Part shown: positions 9,489 to 18,798 of the stretch, one piece after another
Position numbering within the stretch: position 1 is the stretch's first letter
Layout: the number at the start of each line of letters is the position of its first letter
From: Gammaproteobacteria bacterium
GTDB lineage: Bacteria; Pseudomonadota; Gammaproteobacteria; Enterobacterales; Neiellaceae
DNA length: 64,000 nucleotides
Direction of reading: 5' to 3'
Assembly: GCA_017425245.1 (NCBI GenBank)
Contig: JAFOOX010000052.1
Coordinates: forward strand, 1-64,000
Program-made: the position numbers and the translations under genes
Notes under the pieces: model-generated
Seen by the model: the letters and a program-made list of their open reading frames with translations, nothing else
Told to the model about the DNA's origin: nothing
Database searches by the model: none

Positions 9489-11780
9489 TTAGATGGCGCA
9501 GGCGCCGCTTTCACACTGGTTGTCACTGCTGGCGGCGGCCACGGGTTCTTCGCTGTGGCTGGCTTTGGCGCCATCGCGGGTGACGTGGTAGTAGAGGGTT
9601 TTGACCCCCAGCTTGTAGGCGCGCAGCAGATCCTTGAGCAGCTGCTGCATCGGCACTTTGCCCTCGGCAAAGCGGGCCGGATCGTAGTGGGTGTTGGCCG
9701 AGATCGACTGGTCGATAAACTTCTGCATCACTGCCACCAGATTGAGGTAATCCTCGTTGCCCTCAAGCTGCCACAGCAGCTGGTAGCGTGCGCCCAACTC
9801 GGCCACCTCCGGCACCACCTGTTTGAGAATGCCATCCTTGGATGCTTTGACACTGACCAGCGCCCGTGGTGGCTCTATGCCGTTGGTCGCGTTACTGATC
9901 TGCGATGAGGTTTCTGATGGCATCAGCGCGCTGAGGGTAGAGTGGCGCAGGCCATGGCGGGCGATAGCGGTGCGCAGGCTCTCCCAGTCGCAGGCCAGCG
10001 GCTCGACGCACAGGGCGTCGAGATCACGCTTGTAGCGGTCGATCGGCAGCACCCCTTGGGCATAGCGGGTGTCATCAAAAGCGCTGCAACGGCCCAGTTC
10101 CGCCGCCAGCTGGTTAGAGGCCTTGAGCAGGGCGTACTGCAGCGTCTCGAAGGTGCGGTGAGTCAGGGCTAACGCGGCCGGATCGCTGTAACTACAACCG
10201 TTTTTGGCCAGATAGTAGGCGTAGTTGATCACCCCAACACCGAGGTTGCGCCGTGTTTTGGCGGCCTGTTCGGCGGCCAGCACCGGGTAGTTCTGGTAAT
10301 CGAGCAGGCTGTCGAGGGCGCGGACGATCAGGTCCGCCAGCGGCTCCAGCTCGGCCAGCGAGTCGATGGCGCCCAGGTTAAAGGCAGCCAGGGTACAAAG
10401 GGCGATCTCCCCTTCAGCCGGGTTGCTGGTGAGCGGGGCGGTGGGCAGGGCGATCTCCATGCACAGGTTCGACTGGCGGATCGGTGCCTTGGCCGGATCA
10501 AAGGGGCCATGGTCGTTGCACAGATCGACATTCTGGATGTAGATGCGGCCGGTGGAGGCGCGCTCCTGCATCAGGCTTGAGAACAGCTCCACCGCCTTTA
10601 CCTGCACCTTGCGGATCGCCGGGTTGGCCTCGGCGGCGCAGTAAAGCTGTTCGAAGCGCGGCTGATCGGCAAAGAAGGCCTCATACAGGCCGGGCACATC
10701 GCTGGGGCAGAACAGGCTGATGGTGCCGTTGCTGATCAAGCGCTGGTACATCAGCTTGTTCACCTGCACCCCGTAATCGATATGGCGCACGCGGTTTTCT
10801 TCGACCCCACGGTTGTTTTTCAGCACCAACAGTGACTGGGCCTCCAGGTGCCATAGCGGGTAGAACAAAGTGGCGGCACCGCCGCGCACACCGCCCTGCG
10901 AGCAGCATTTCACCGCCGTTTGAAACAGCTTGTAGAAGGGAATGCAGCCGGTGTGGAAGGCCTCGCCACCGCGAATGGGCGAGCCCAGGGCGCGAATGCG
11001 CCCGGCATTGATGCCAATACCGGCGCGTTGGGAAACGTAATTGATGATGGCGCTGGTGGTGGCGGTGATCGAATCAAGCGAATCGCCGCACTCGATGAGC
11101 ACGCAGGAGCTGAACTGGCGGGTGGGGGTGCGCACCCCGGCCATGATCGGCGTCGGCAGCGACAGCTTGAACAGCGACACCGCATCGTAGAAGCGGCGCA
11201 CATAGTCGAGCCGTTCAGCCTTGGGGTAATGGGCGAACAGGCAGGCGCCAATCAGCACAAACAGAAATTGCGGCGTTTCATGGCACTGGCCCGTCACCCG
11301 GTCCTGCACCAGGTATTTGCCCTCCAGCTGCTTGACTGCGGCATAGGCAAAACGCAGGTCACGATCGTGGTCAATGACGCTATCGAGGGTCAGCCAGTCG
11401 CTGTGGCTGTAGTCCTTCAGTAGCTGTGGGTCATACCAGCCATCGGCCACCATACGGGTTACATGGTCAAACAGGGCGGGGGGCTGGTATTGGCCATAGG
11501 CTTTTTTGCGCAGATGGAAGATCGCCAGCCGCGCTGCCAGATATTGGTAGTCGGGGGTCTGTTCGCTGATCAGATCGGCGGCTGATTTGATCAGGGTCTC
11601 ATGGATGTCACTGGTGCTGATGCCGGGGTGAAACTGCAACTGGGCGTGCAGCTCCACTTGCGACACTGAGACATTGTTAAGGCCGCTGGCGGCCCAGCTC
11701 AGTACCCGGTGGATCTTGTCGAGGTCGATGGCCTGGCTGCGGCCGTCACGCTTGGTGACCTGAAGCGTCTGCATATTCAC
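9489..11780 (-). CDS. nrdA: class Ia ribonucleotide reductase alpha subunit NrdA
   Basis: 763 residues. It has an N-terminal ATP-cone ([20 protein letters not shown]), the active-site cysteines in [16 protein letters not shown] and [11 protein letters not shown], and the C-terminal redox pair in CESGACAI. It catalyses oxygen-dependent NDP reduction without cobalamin. The GTG at 11780 is the likely start because AAGGAG sits 8 nt upstream; an ATG two codons on is 14 nt away. The Shine-Dalgarno lies in the loop of a hairpin, and a cobalamin riboswitch lies farther upstream, so expression probably falls when B12 is plentiful. Confidence 0.97.
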   Translation of the reverse strand: MNMQTLQVTKRDGRSQAIDLDKIHRVLSWAASGLNNVSVSQVELHAQLQFHPGISTSDIHETLIKSAADLISEQTPDYQYLAARLAIFHLRKKAYGQYQPPALFDHVTRMVADGWYDPQLLKDYSHSDWLTLDSVIDHDRDLRFAYAAVKQLEGKYLVQDRVTGQCHETPQFLFVLIGACLFAHYPKAERLDYVRRFYDAVSLFKLSLPTPIMAGVRTPTRQFSSCVLIECGDSLDSITATTSAIINYVSQRAGIGINAGRIRALGSPIRGGEAFHTGCIPFYKLFQTAVKCCSQGGVRGGAATLFYPLWHLEAQSLLVLKNNRGVEENRVRHIDYGVQVNKLMYQRLISNGTISLFCPSDVPGLYEAFFADQPRFEQLYCAAEANPAIRKVQVKAVELFSSLMQERASTGRIYIQNVDLCNDHGPFDPAKAPIRQSNLCMEIALPTAPLTSNPAEGEIALCTLAAFNLGAIDSLAELEPLADLIVRALDSLLDYQNYPVLAAEQAAKTRRNLGVGVINYAYYLAKNGCSYSDPAALALTHRTFETLQYALLKASNQLAAELGRCSAFDDTRYAQGVLPIDRYKRDLDALCVEPLACDWESLRTAIARHGLRHSTLSALMPSETSSQISNATNGIEPPRALVSVKASKDGILKQVVPEVAELGARYQLLWQLEGNEDYLNLVAVMQKFIDQSISANTHYDPARFAEGKVPMQQLLKDLLRAYKLGVKTLYYHVTRDGAKASHSEEPVAAASSDNQCESGACAI

Positions 11781-11809
11781 CTTGTCGTCTCCTTAAGTTG
11801 GCGACAAGG
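11780..11809 (-). promoter_or_regulatory. hairpin enclosing the nrdA ribosome-binding site
   Basis: A perfect 8-bp stem (CCTTGTCG at 11802-11809 on the minus strand pairing with CGACAAGG at 11780-11787) encloses a 14-nt loop that holds the nrdA Shine-Dalgarno AAGGAG (11789-11794). The stem runs up to the GTG start. It could be the expression platform of the riboswitch or an independent translational control element. Confidence 0.6.
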
Positions 11810-11936
11810 CAGGGGAAGGGATGACACAGCACGGGCTGGGCCGCCATACGGGCAGGGCCAGCGCCAGATGCTGGATCACACACCGGATCACCCCGCCCGA
11901 TGGTTGTCATGGTTGTTGTGCCTTGCAGGCACGCGC

Positions 11937-12122
11937 TGGCGGCAGGTCTCCTGGCTCACGGCTGATGACCGTCAGGTCAATCATCTGGCTTCGCCTTCCC
12001 GGTTTCCCAGTGGCAGTAAAGAAGCCTGATTCGCCGTTTACAGTTGCGGGGGCAGCTCCGGCCTGGACGCCTGGCGTCGCACCGGATTCCCTTTTCATCC
12101 CCAGGGTGGGGAACCATCAGTC
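11937..12122 (-). promoter_or_regulatory. cobalamin riboswitch upstream of nrdAB
   Basis: On the minus strand the sequence contains the conserved blocks of the B12 riboswitch in order: GGGAATCCGGTGCGA, CCGGAGCTGCCCCCGCAACTG, CCACTGGGAAACCGGGAAGG, and the 3' block GAGCCAGGAGACCTGCC. These match the adenosylcobalamin aptamer including the B12 box. It is about 155 nt upstream of nrdA. Riboswitch control of B12-independent isozymes (metE, nrdAB) is established in other bacteria. Confidence 0.92.
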
Positions 12123-12127
12123 GCTAG

Positions 12128-12165
12128 ATATAGTGTCACGAAAATGATTTTGATCAAGATGTAGT
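12128..12165 (-). promoter_or_regulatory. probable promoter of the riboswitch-nrdAB transcript
   Basis: On the minus strand TTGATC is followed by a 17-nt spacer and ACTATA, just upstream of the first riboswitch block. This is a fair sigma-70 match at the expected place. The transcription start is not determined. Confidence 0.45.
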
Positions 12166-12231
12166 GGTTTTTCATTTGCGACATCCCCAATGGCTTCGCT
12201 CTGAACAGAGCTGTCGCCGTTCTGGAGTGCG

Positions 12232-12363
12232 TCAATAGAGCCAGCCCATACGGAAGGCACTACCAACAGCCACGAACAGCACGCTAATGAAGGTCACGCC
12301 ATAGATATGCAATGCCAAGCTGCCAAGGCGATCGACGGTTAGCCTTGGATCAAAGTTAAGCAC
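12232..12363 (-). CDS. possible 43-aa single-span membrane protein
   Basis: A GTG at 12363 overlaps the stop of the ATPase gene and opens 43 codons. The product has a charged N-terminus (LNFDPRLTVDRLG) and one hydrophobic helix (ALHIYGVTFISVLFVAVGSA), ending FRMGWLY. The overlap suggests coupling to the siderophore ATPase gene. No family recognised; it could be chance, but the hydrophobic helix argues for a real small membrane protein. Confidence 0.35.
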   Translation of the reverse strand: MLNFDPRLTVDRLGSLALHIYGVTFISVLFVAVGSAFRMGWLY

Positions 12364-13222
12364 CTCTGGTTTTTGGGCCGTTCAAAGGCGCAAGCTCAGC
12401 GCTTAGGGAGTGGCGGCGTGGAATGATAAGAGGAGTATGACTGACCGGATCATCAATAATGATGCACTCAAGGCCAAACACTTCGGCCACAAGTTCTGCA
12501 CTCATCAAGGTATGTGGCGCGCCTTCAGCCAGAATCTGGCCATTGGCCATCACGATCAGGTGGTCAGCGTAACGGCATGCCTGATTCAAATCGTGGAGTA
12601 CTGCGACTAGGGTACGTCCCCCTTGCCGGTTCAGTGTGCAAAACAACTCCAGCAATTCGATCTGGTGAGCGATGTCTAAAAAGGTGGTGGGCTCATCCAG
12701 CAATAGCCAAGGCGTTTGCTGCGCTAACACCAGCGCTATCCATACCCTCTGGCGCTGGCCGCCAGACAACTGATCCACTTCACGGTCAGCAAGCTCAGTG
12801 ACCCCTGTGGCCGCCATGGCCTGCTTTACAGCGAGCGCATCCTCATGGCTCCATTGGCGAAACAGGCTGTGATGAGGATAGCGCCCACGCGCGACCAGAT
12901 CGGCAACCAGAATACCGGCGGGTGCCTGGGCAGCTTGCGGCAATAACCCGAGTTTGGTGGCCACTTCACGGGTCGGCAGCTGGTGGATCGCCTGACCATC
13001 CAGCCAGACTTGGCCGGCCTGTGGACGTAACAGACGGCACAAGCTGCGTAGTAGCGTCGATTTACCACAGCCATTGGGGCCGATGATCGCGGTGAAGCAG
13101 CCATCGGGAATGGCAACAGACAGCCCATCGCACACAGTTCGCCCATCATAGGCCAGCGTCAGTCTTTCCCCCCGCAGTCGCGCAGATTGGCGGGGGCTGA
13201 ACTCATGATCAAGCAACATCAT
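12356..13222 (-). CDS. fepC: ferric-siderophore ABC importer ATPase, FepC-like
   Basis: About 288 residues from the ATG at 13222, which overlaps the NRPS stop. Walker A is GPNGCGKST, the signature is LSGGQRQRVWIAL, Walker B is WLLLDEPTTFLD, and the H-loop is VLHDLNQACRYAD; this is the FecE/FepC class. It would energise the FepD/FepG-like permeases encoded at 18799-20867, but it is placed after the second NRPS gene. In this class the ATPase is usually adjacent to its permeases. Confidence 0.92.
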   Translation of the reverse strand: MMLLDHEFSPRQSARLRGERLTLAYDGRTVCDGLSVAIPDGCFTAIIGPNGCGKSTLLRSLCRLLRPQAGQVWLDGQAIHQLPTREVATKLGLLPQAAQAPAGILVADLVARGRYPHHSLFRQWSHEDALAVKQAMAATGVTELADREVDQLSGGQRQRVWIALVLAQQTPWLLLDEPTTFLDIAHQIELLELFCTLNRQGGRTLVAVLHDLNQACRYADHLIVMANGQILAEGAPHTLMSAELVAEVFGLECIIIDDPVSHTPLIIPRRHSLSAELAPLNGPKTRGA

Positions 13223-16122
13223 GCGCTCTCCCATACACACCACAGTTCTGCCAAGGAACTATCCGCTGGCCGTGTGGCAAAAGCAGCGAAGGCTCTTTGC
13301 AGCGCTTGCTGCAGCCGCTCGACATGGCATGGACGGTAGTGATCTGAGCGGTAGCTCATGAGCACCCGGATATCACGCTCACCATCAACCAGCTCTTCCA
13401 TGACTTCAAACTGCAGCCCAAGTAACGATTCGCTCTTCTCTGGATCGACTTGGCAGAAGCGGATCTTCTGGCCATCAGCCAGCTCAATGGCACCATTTAG
13501 CTTGTTTTTGGCGTGGATCTGGATAAACACCTCAAAGAGATGCTCTCCCCCCTTTAGGCCGCCGGGTAGCAAGGCTTCCTCCACCAGGTCGATGGGGATA
13601 TCGGTATAGGGCATCGAATCGTTGATCGTGTTTTTGACCTGCGTGACCAGCTCAGAGACGGTCATAGCTTGGTTACACTGAACCTTATGAGCCACGACCG
13701 TGGTGAAATAGCCCACAGTATCGAAGAAAGCAGGATCATTGCGGCCAGAGGCTGATGTGCCGATCACCAGCTCGGGCAAGCCCCCTTGCTGGCACAACGC
13801 TGAGGCAATGCAGGCATAAGCGACATTGAACAACGATGCCCCCTGACCCTTGGCCAGAGCATAAAGGCCGGTGATGGTCGCAGGCGAAAGGCGAATTTCC
13901 ACCCAGCCACCCTCTGCGTTGATGGAGCTGGAGGACGTTTGATCGCCATCTGGCTCGTCGCCAAAGAGCGACTTGGCCTTGCGTGTTCCCTGCAACCGCG
14001 ATATCCAGTAACCCAGTTTTTGTGGATCGATACCGTTCTGTCGCTGCTGACGCGCGAACTCGTGAAATGGGCGGGGCTGGTTACACCACAGTGGCAGCGC
14101 CCTCATTTGGCGTTGGCGATAGGCGTGGCACAACTCATCGATCAACAAATTGACCGACCATTCATCCAGCACAATGTGATGAAACAGCAACGACAACAGC
14201 TGCTGGCCACTGCTGTGATCGCGCATAAAACGCACCCTAAGAGGTAGCTCCTCAGCCAGATCAAAACGATACTGTGCCTCATGCTGGCGGCTGTGAGCAG
14301 GGTCATCTGCAGAAAACCAGAACCAGTGATAGCGCTCCAGTTCACTAACCGGGACGACTCGTTGCCTTGGTTCGTCGTCGACGACATAGAAATGGCTGCG
14401 CAAGATCGTGTGGCGCACCAGCAAGTCGAGAAACGCCTGTTGAAAGACATGTTCGTCCACAGGATCGATAAAACGCAGCGCAAAAGGAATATTGAAGATC
14501 TCGCCAAACCCCAACGCCGCATAGACCTTCCACAGTGAATGCTGGGCAAGTGACAGCGGCGCAGTAGTCAACAACGATTGGGGTTGTGGTTCGGCTTGGG
14601 TCGAGGGTTGATCAACCAAGCGTGCCTGTTTGGCGAGCGCGGCAGCAGTTGGGTTGGCAAACAGATCGTTAAAACGCACTTCAATGCCGTGCAGCGCCAG
14701 CAGTCTCCCGATCACGCGGGTAGCGATCAGTGAGTGGCCACCAGCGTCAAAGAAATCCTGATCGGCATCCAGATCCGCCACACCTAATGCGAGGCGAAAC
14801 TCCTCGATAATGGCTCGCTCTATGTGCTGCTGAGCGCCCGGCTCTTGCACCTGCTGAGGCGGCTCTGGCATGGCCTGCGGCAGGACGATATCGGCAATGG
14901 TCAGCGGCGAGCCGCCAAGATGAGCAACAAAGCACTCCAGAAGCCAGCCCACAGCGGCTGGCGACAGCTGAGATCCCACCATCAGTTGCAGCTGCACCTG
15001 AGCATCGTTCAGCCCGATAGCGAGCTGCAGGCTATCCTCGGCAACAAAACTAGGCCGCGGTTGGTGACGGACAATAAGGCCCGCTAATGGCAGATAACAC
15101 TGCACCGCCTCAAGCCATGTAATGACGACGCTCAAACCACCATCCTGGCATGGTGCTGACGATGGCTGGAGAAGTAAGGCATCAGCAGCCGAGATGACAT
15201 CTTGGCTTGTGGCCATCCCCAAGCAGCGCACTTGACCATCGTCTATTGGCAAACCCGGGGCGATACCTCGCTCTAGCACCATCAGCGTAACGTGCTCCGC
15301 CGCTTCGGCCGTGGCCAGCCATTGCCCCCACAGCACCGACAGCCGGGCCATAAGTGTGGTGGTGGCACCAGCAGTTGTTAAGGAAGGATGCTGCAGGGCA
15401 CTGCGATCAAGCCGGGTGCCGATGCAGTTGCTGCCTCGCTCTGGCCCGCCAGCCGTGGCCCCATTCCAGATGTGAATGGGCAAATGAGCGGCCGGCCGCT
15501 GCACACAGCGAAGCGGCGAGCCAGGATCAATCCATAGCGGCGCCTTATCTTGGTTTGGCAGCACTTGGCCTAACGAGGCAACACCGTTGTAACCACTGCT
15601 CAGGCTGGTCAGTAATGTCGCCCAGGTTAGCCGGTGCGCGAGAATCAGGTGTAAATCGACGTTAAGGAGTGCTTCATCCTGAGGCAGCAGCATAAGCTGC
15701 AGGCGATAAGGTGGTTGGCTTTCCAGATCCCAAGGCCAGCCCTGGCGCTCAAGCAACACATCAAGCGCCTGATCATAGCTGTCATGATGGCTAATCTGGA
15801 ATTCCGTTCCCGCTTGGGATACCTGTGCGCGTCTCAAATGACCGTCATCGTCCAAGCGATAGACCAAGGTTAACTCCGTTAAGCAGTCCAGCACCTGGAG
15901 CCAAGCTTGCTGCAAGCGAACAGCATCAAGGATCCCTTGCAGCCGCAAAGCAAAGCCACAAGAAAAGGGGGTCTCAGGGTGTTGCACCTGCTGCAGCCAC
16001 AACCGTTGTTCCTGTTCTGTTAACGGCATGCGATCACCAGTAGCAGCGGGGCCAGCCTTGGCCTCGGGCAAACTCACCTCCGTTGTGCACAACAGCTGGC
16101 CACTATCCCAATTTTCCGTCAT
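13219..16122 (-). CDS. NRPS with domains C(degenerate)-PCP-C, the second half of a VibF-like synthetase
   Basis: 967 residues. Residues ~30-420 form a condensation-like domain whose active-site motif is HLILAHRLTW instead of HHxxxDG, so it is probably inactive. Residues ~435-505 are a peptidyl carrier domain with DFFDAGGHSLIATRV, the Ser being the phosphopantetheine site. Residues ~520-960 are a second condensation domain with an intact-looking motif (LLFHHIVLDEWSVN; DEW in place of DGW). This order equals the C1-PCP-C2 end of VibF, where C1 is also thought non-catalytic and C2 joins the heterocyclised unit to the polyamine. The A domain that would load this PCP is on a separate protein (23320-27747). 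It is followed at once by the ATPase gene and lies 34 bp after the free carrier protein gene. Confidence 0.88.
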   Translation of the reverse strand: MTENWDSGQLLCTTEVSLPEAKAGPAATGDRMPLTEQEQRLWLQQVQHPETPFSCGFALRLQGILDAVRLQQAWLQVLDCLTELTLVYRLDDDGHLRRAQVSQAGTEFQISHHDSYDQALDVLLERQGWPWDLESQPPYRLQLMLLPQDEALLNVDLHLILAHRLTWATLLTSLSSGYNGVASLGQVLPNQDKAPLWIDPGSPLRCVQRPAAHLPIHIWNGATAGGPERGSNCIGTRLDRSALQHPSLTTAGATTTLMARLSVLWGQWLATAEAAEHVTLMVLERGIAPGLPIDDGQVRCLGMATSQDVISAADALLLQPSSAPCQDGGLSVVITWLEAVQCYLPLAGLIVRHQPRPSFVAEDSLQLAIGLNDAQVQLQLMVGSQLSPAAVGWLLECFVAHLGGSPLTIADIVLPQAMPEPPQQVQEPGAQQHIERAIIEEFRLALGVADLDADQDFFDAGGHSLIATRVIGRLLALHGIEVRFNDLFANPTAAALAKQARLVDQPSTQAEPQPQSLLTTAPLSLAQHSLWKVYAALGFGEIFNIPFALRFIDPVDEHVFQQAFLDLLVRHTILRSHFYVVDDEPRQRVVPVSELERYHWFWFSADDPAHSRQHEAQYRFDLAEELPLRVRFMRDHSSGQQLLSLLFHHIVLDEWSVNLLIDELCHAYRQRQMRALPLWCNQPRPFHEFARQQRQNGIDPQKLGYWISRLQGTRKAKSLFGDEPDGDQTSSSSINAEGGWVEIRLSPATITGLYALAKGQGASLFNVAYACIASALCQQGGLPELVIGTSASGRNDPAFFDTVGYFTTVVAHKVQCNQAMTVSELVTQVKNTINDSMPYTDIPIDLVEEALLPGGLKGGEHLFEVFIQIHAKNKLNGAIELADGQKIRFCQVDPEKSESLLGLQFEVMEELVDGERDIRVLMSYRSDHYRPCHVERLQQALQRAFAAFATRPADSSLAELWCVWESA

Positions 16123-16155
16123 GGTTCCCCCCTCGATAGCGGTCTATGCCGCAAT

Positions 16156-16422
16156 TCATTCACGGCTAAAAATCAAGCTGTGTTTTGCCTGCCACCGGCG
16201 CTCCTCAACAAGCCGTGCCCAGGAATCAATTGTTGGATTGCTGGCTAATTCGGCGTAATCAATATGACCACCGGCCAACCCTGACAACGGCCCTATCAGT
16301 TGCAACAAAGACATTGAATGAAGGCCGTACTCGATCAGATTGGCACAGTCAGAGAAAGCACCGTCATCCAATCCTGGCATGGTTGCCAGCAGCTGCCGTA
16401 TTTGTTGCTGCATCAGTGCCAT
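16156..16422 (-). CDS. stand-alone aryl carrier protein
   Basis: 88 residues. LIEYGLHSMSLLQLIGPLSG is a phosphopantetheine attachment motif (Ser in HSM), and the end NPTIDSWARLVEERRW matches the ArCP helix seen at the end of the EntB-like protein here (TPTINSWLALIEQK). It is therefore an ArCP rather than a PCP. The locus already has an ArCP fused to the isochorismatase, so this is a second one. It probably holds 2,3-dihydroxybenzoate for the cyclisation or VibH-like condensation steps. It lies between the TonB receptor and the C-PCP-C NRPS, behind a terminator-like hairpin. Confidence 0.78.
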   Translation of the reverse strand: MALMQQQIRQLLATMPGLDDGAFSDCANLIEYGLHSMSLLQLIGPLSGLAGGHIDYAELASNPTIDSWARLVEERRWQAKHSLIFSRE

Positions 16423-16445
16423 GTTTCATCCTTGATCGTTGTCGG

Positions 16446-16476
16446 AAAAACGGCAGAGCCGGACATTGGCTCTGCC
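16446..16476 (-). terminator. Rho-independent terminator or attenuator after the TonB receptor gene
   Basis: A perfect 9-bp stem (GGCAGAGCC/GGCTCTGCC) with a 7-nt loop, followed on the minus strand by G and a run of five T. It lies directly after the receptor stop and before the carrier protein gene, so read-through would set the ratio of receptor to NRPS. Confidence 0.8.
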
Positions 16477-16483
16477 CCTTGTC

Positions 16484-18559
16484 TCAGAACATCAGCTCAA
16501 CCGACGCGCCGATTAGGCGTGGGCGCTGGATAATCGGTGAGGTTACATCGTTGGCAATAACCATGATGTTGTCATCCGAATCAAAGAGGTTCTCCGCATA
16601 AAGCACTGCGCGACCATAGCTGAAGTTATAACCTAGCTGCATGTTCGCCACCCAGTACGATGGGATTTTGCCGCGAGGACCATTATCAATGGCGGAGAAG
16701 TAGGTATCTGAGAAAGTGACATTGCCGCCGATGTCAACCGCATCTGTCAGTTGATAAAGTGATCCCAAAGACGTGGTATACCCGGGTGACCTAGCCATCT
16801 CATTGCCCTCAATGCCGCTGTCGGCAAAGCTCTCGATCTCTGTGCGCAATAAGCCGCCGTTCGCATAAATCTCCATCGCCGACACCGGCTTCCAGCGGGC
16901 ACCCAGCTCCAAGCCATAAGTCACCGCCTTGTCAGCATTGCGGATCATAGTGGAGGTTGGGCTGAGGTAATACGGCAACTGCATGTCGTCATAGTCGTTG
17001 TAGAAGAGATTTCCGGTCAGTTCAACACGGCCATTATCCAGCCGCTGGCGAGTGTACACCTCATAATTCCAGACATACTCAGCATCGTAGGTGTAGTTGA
17101 TAACCGGGGCGACGAACGTCATGCCAGCACCACCAGCGTTGTAACCCCGTGCCGTCATAATGCCGTAAGTCTGGGCAGCACTCGGTTTCCAGGCCAGATC
17201 CAATTTGGGCATAAAGGCCGAGTAGGTTTCATTAAAATCGATGGCAACCGTACTACTGCCCCCTTGGCGATCACGTTTTTCCTGTTCATAGCGGGCAGCT
17301 ACGGTCAGGTCGACGTGGGTCATTAAGGCATAGGTCAACTCAGCAAAGACCGACGACGTATCCGTCTGGTCGTCAAAACTACTACCACCAAAAATATTGA
17401 CGAATTCATCTTGGCTACTGCTGAACAAACGCCCACCTACGAGCCCGGTCAGGCTGTCAGTGTCTGTGCGAAAGCGCATCAGTGGCTCAAACTGCAGTTC
17501 TTCACCATCAATATTGGCGTAGGGTAATGTCAGTGCGGTCAGCCGATCATTGGCAAAATCGGTATATAGCAGCTTGCTCTCCCAGTTGATATTGGCCGAC
17601 TGCTGCCAGCCTAAGTCCCAGATACCACTAGTCGATTGAGTCTCGAATACGGGACGGCGAGGATCAAAACGTGGGTTTGAATATGGCGGCGGCGGGCTCA
17701 ACGCTTCATTCTGGGGTGCCCGGCTGTCGTAGTAAGCAACGGTCAACATGGAGTTGAATGCAGGTAGGGCTGCTGGGCGGTAAAGAAGCTTGGCCCGTGC
17801 GGTTGTGGTTTCAATCTCACGCGGATCACCGACAGGCTCATAGCTATTCAAGCGAACAAAGCTCTCACGCTGCTGTCGATCGACACTGACCCGATAAGCC
17901 AGCTGATTGTCTACCAACGGTCCAGACGCCATTGCGGCCAGCTGGCCGCTCTGCTGCTCGCCATAGCTGCCCTTAATGGCACTTTCCTGATAGAAGGTTG
18001 GGTCGTTGGTTTTGACAATGACCGCACCGGCGATGGCGTTACGCCCCTGAATATGGCTTTGCGCGCCGCGGTAGATCTCTACCTGGTCGACATCCCACAG
18101 AGAACGTGTGCCAAACGCCATTTCGTTGTAAGTCAGTGAGCGACCATCTACCGATAAGTTCAGACGTGGCCGGGTGCCGTTCAAAAAGGCGTTAGCCCCC
18201 TGAGCAGGACCTGAACCATCAACCCCTCGCACCGAGGGCAGATCATTGCCGGTGCCGGTGTCCACCATATTAGGGGTCAGTGTCAGCAGATCATGGACAT
18301 CAGTTGCGTTGGGCAACGCTTCGATACGTTCACTGTCATAGACTTCCACACTAGAGCTGGTGTCCTGCAGCGTGCGGGAAACGCGCTCTCCCGTCACAGT
18401 GATCATGGGTAACTCGATTACTTCACCATCTTCATGCTCACTCTGAGCACTCTCGGCAGCAATCGCATTGAGCGGATTGAGCAGCCCTGCGGCCAGGACC
18501 GTCGCAATAGCGCATGACAACTGGGTTGTCTCAAACCACATGCCTCGTTTACAACTCAC
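16484..18559 (-). CDS. TonB-dependent ferric catecholate siderophore receptor
   Basis: About 691 residues from a GTG at 18559, chosen because AAGGAG lies 7 nt upstream; the frame itself extends to a TTG at 18586. A signal peptide (TTQLSCAIATVLAAGLL...AIA) is followed by a TonB-box-like segment (ITVTGERV), a plug domain (SVEVYDSERIEALPNATDV, PSVRGVDGSGPAQG, VEIYRGAQSHIQGRNAIAG) and a 22-strand barrel ending in a C-terminal aromatic (VELMF). It imports the ferric siderophore across the outer membrane. A good Fur box lies about 195 bp upstream. It is likely the receptor for the compound made by this locus, as ViuA is for vibriobactin. Confidence 0.92.
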   Translation of the reverse strand: MSCKRGMWFETTQLSCAIATVLAAGLLNPLNAIAAESAQSEHEDGEVIELPMITVTGERVSRTLQDTSSSVEVYDSERIEALPNATDVHDLLTLTPNMVDTGTGNDLPSVRGVDGSGPAQGANAFLNGTRPRLNLSVDGRSLTYNEMAFGTRSLWDVDQVEIYRGAQSHIQGRNAIAGAVIVKTNDPTFYQESAIKGSYGEQQSGQLAAMASGPLVDNQLAYRVSVDRQQRESFVRLNSYEPVGDPREIETTTARAKLLYRPAALPAFNSMLTVAYYDSRAPQNEALSPPPPYSNPRFDPRRPVFETQSTSGIWDLGWQQSANINWESKLLYTDFANDRLTALTLPYANIDGEELQFEPLMRFRTDTDSLTGLVGGRLFSSSQDEFVNIFGGSSFDDQTDTSSVFAELTYALMTHVDLTVAARYEQEKRDRQGGSSTVAIDFNETYSAFMPKLDLAWKPSAAQTYGIMTARGYNAGGAGMTFVAPVINYTYDAEYVWNYEVYTRQRLDNGRVELTGNLFYNDYDDMQLPYYLSPTSTMIRNADKAVTYGLELGARWKPVSAMEIYANGGLLRTEIESFADSGIEGNEMARSPGYTTSLGSLYQLTDAVDIGGNVTFSDTYFSAIDNGPRGKIPSYWVANMQLGYNFSYGRAVLYAENLFDSDDNIMVIANDVTSPIIQRPRLIGASVELMF

Positions 18560-18751
18560 AACACCTCTCCTTCTTCCTGAGGTCAACCAAGTCCTGCTCT
18601 GGCTGAGAGGTAAATGGCCTTACTTGGCCGCCTCGCTAGCTATGCGTGTTAGGTCCTTTGTCCGGTGAGTTTGGCCAAGATCATGGCACTGGCGGCATCT
18701 CTATCTGGGCCGCGTCACGGTAGTGTCAGAACGCTACTGTCACATGATGCA

Positions 18752-18772
18752 AATGTCAATCATTCTCATATT
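18752..18772 (-). promoter_or_regulatory. Fur box upstream of the TonB receptor gene
   Basis: The minus strand reads TGAGAATGATTGACA, a close match to the 7-1-7 Fur consensus TGATAATNATTATCA. It lies in the 239-bp gap between the receptor gene and the permease gene, the only other notable content of that gap. Confidence 0.8.
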
Positions 18773-18798
18773 GTGATGGGTGCACGGCACCTCCAGGG

